From Anthostomella pinea (Eukaryota; Ascomycota; Sordariomycetes; Xylariales; Xylariaceae): a stretch of 64,000 nucleotides of DNA. The stretch spans positions 6,324,001 to 6,388,000 of the forward strand of contig CAUWAG010000010.1 of assembly GCA_963556695.1 (NCBI GenBank), in the 5' to 3' direction. Within the stretch, counting starts at the first letter, position 1. Each line of letters starts with the position of its first letter. Positions 62,814-64,000 of this stretch are shown here, piece by piece. A model generated the notes under the pieces. That model was not told the origin of the DNA. It searched no databases and saw nothing but the letters and a program-made list of their open reading frames with translations. A program made the translations under genes and the position numbers.

Positions 62814-63893
62814 TCACACAGTCGCATGTGTCGTGCAGCCATCATCAACCAGCGGCTCCTCGCCCCTCTGCACCCGCCACCGATTCGTCGCCTCCAGGCA
62901 CGCCCCCCTATGCAACCCGTCAAACAACCATCCCCACTTCCCCAGAAACCCCTCCGACATCTCCCAGCCCGAGGTTTCCCACGGCGGCGACCACGCCACA
63001 ATGCCGCGGCGCTCAACCTCGTCGTCCGGAAAACCCTCGTACAGCCCACCAATGCAATCGGCCCACAGGTCGTCCTCGTCGAAGGAGCCGGCGGCCCGGA
63101 TCAGGCGGTCGCGGGCGTCGGGGCACGGAAACAGGTCAACCCAGTCGGCGTGCGGGACCGTCTGCTGCAGGGCGGTGGGCAGTAGGGAGGGGGGGAGGAG
63201 TTGGGGTTTGCTGGGGTAGGGGACGGTGTGGATGACTTCTTCCTCGCCGCAGTTGAGGGGCGTGGCGAGGATACCTGAGATTAGGCTGCGGTTGACGGCT
63301 AGAGCGCGGAGGACGTTGAATTGGAGGAGGGTGATGAGATGGTCGGGACTGAGGGGGAAGACTATTTTGAACTGCTGTCCTTTCCTGGGTTTCGCTGGTA
63401 GCAGGGGGGTTTTGGCGTTGTATAATTGTTTGAGATGGGATGCTGGGACGGTAGAGACAGATTGCTGATCATTATCCCAGCATTCGACCAGCGGTTCTGA
63501 TTTGACGAGTGTCCCGGTTGCAGAACCGGATGCTTCGGCTTCGGCTTCCTTCTTTGCTAGGGCTTTGCGTTTTCCTGGAGAAAGGTTAGGCTCGACGATT
63601 GGGCACCCTTGTGCGGATTGGTATCGATTTTTGTCCTGGGACAGAAGAGGAGACACGTCACTTACGGTATGCCCTTGTGTTGAGTCTTGTCTGTGCCCGT
63701 CTGCGCGCTGCGGCGTCATTGGTCCCAGTCCAGTCATCCTGCTTGCTAATCGCCTGGACGCGCGGTGAGTCTCCAAACGTCGTCTAGGTATTGAACACGG
63801 CCTGAAACGTACCTCAGCCAACTGTGGCATCGACGAGAGCTGGATGCCCCGACATGGCGCTGTTGAACTTGCTGGCTGGTACGTACTGATCAT
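62814..63893 (-). CDS. bZIP transcription factor with DUF3425
   Basis: Exons 63813-63893, 63666-63753 and 62814-63574 give 309 residues. The basic region is formed across two exons: DDWTGTNDAAARRRAQTRLN, then TRAYRKRKALAKKEAEAE, i.e. a bZIP basic region with the R-x-x-x-R-A-Y-R-K-R-K pattern. The C-terminal two-thirds is DUF3425: FPLSPDHLITLLQFNVLRAL, HADWVDLFPCPDARDRLI, LYEGFPDDEVERRGIVAWSP and the end GWLFDGLHRGACLEATNRWR. Such proteins are nuclear regulators, often of stress or secondary metabolism. The splice between 63665 and 63575 is required to place the basic region in frame. The start may be the second Met (63830). No target can be inferred. Confidence 0.85.
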   Translation of the reverse strand: MISTYQPASSTAPCRGIQLSSMPQLAEVRFRPCSIPRRRLETHRASRRLASRMTGLGPMTPQRADGHRQDSTQGHTVSDVSPLLSQDKNRYQSAQGCPIVEPNLSPGKRKALAKKEAEAEASGSATGTLVKSEPLVECWDNDQQSVSTVPASHLKQLYNAKTPLLPAKPRKGQQFKIVFPLSPDHLITLLQFNVLRALAVNRSLISGILATPLNCGEEEVIHTVPYPSKPQLLPPSLLPTALQQTVPHADWVDLFPCPDARDRLIRAAGSFDEDDLWADCIGGLYEGFPDDEVERRGIVAWSPPWETSGWEMSEGFLGKWGWLFDGLHRGACLEATNRWRVQRGEEPLVDDGCTTHATV

Positions 63894-64000
63894 GATGGTA
63901 AGGTTCGTGGTGTTTGGTACAAGTGCGGTTCATGCAGCCTGCTCACAATGCGGTGACAAAACTGACAACCGAAGTCTGACTGGACGCGTCGGGGCGGAGG

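Overview
This window is nuclear DNA of a filamentous ascomycete (Pezizomycotina, most likely Sordariomycetes-like). The evidence is short 45-100 bp introns with fungal donor and branch signals, a bL31m/MRPL36 gene, MED11, VPS5 and TAF5, a PTH11-like receptor, a Zn2Cys6 regulator, a HET-NACHT-WD40 gene, and AT-rich blocks and broken genes carrying C-to-T/G-to-A changes typical of repeat-induced point mutation (RIP). No species can be named from sequence alone.

Layout. 1-2.25 kb is a decayed Gypsy gag (minus strand) with its probable LTR. 2.8-27 kb is mostly ordinary gene space: a one-pass membrane protein with two PPxY motifs, an Lsb1/Csh3-like protein lacking its SH3 domain, a mitochondrial flavin-reductase-like protein, MRPL36, the retromer sorting nexin VPS5, a short-chain dehydrogenase with a GC-AG intron, a PTH11-like receptor broken by a stop, a sugar transporter, MED11, TAF5 (with a 966 bp first intron containing an ORF) and a glycosyltransferase.

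26.4-36.3 kb resembles a catabolic cluster: a homoserine-dehydrogenase-like/SAF oxidoreductase, an ACS-family anion transporter, a Zn2Cys6 regulator and a four-carbon acid-sugar kinase (DUF1537/OtnK family). Together they suggest uptake, oxidation and phosphorylation of an acid sugar under a local regulator. A 239 bp MITE with TA target duplication lies in the cluster.

37.3-39.7 kb and 58.4-60.6 kb are AT-rich, gene-empty blocks. They contain two near-intact solo LTRs of one family (each with a perfect 5-bp target duplication) and a head-to-head inverted LTR pair. Between them is an accessory island of 18-19 kb. At its right end, reading inward, is a RIP-inactivated DUF3435 tyrosine-recombinase gene of the family that includes Starship 'captains'. 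The island also carries an apparently intact HET-NACHT-WD40 (HNWD) NLR with nine exactly 126-bp WD repeats, a truncated ankyrin-type NLR remnant, a JmjC-like pseudogene, two paralogous Myb/SANT-like remnants, an SNF2-helicase remnant and odd minisatellites. I read it as a candidate decayed Starship-like element; its ends are not proven.

60.6-64 kb returns to normal gene space, with a MYND-finger gene carrying a one-base frameshift in the finger and a bZIP/DUF3425 regulator.
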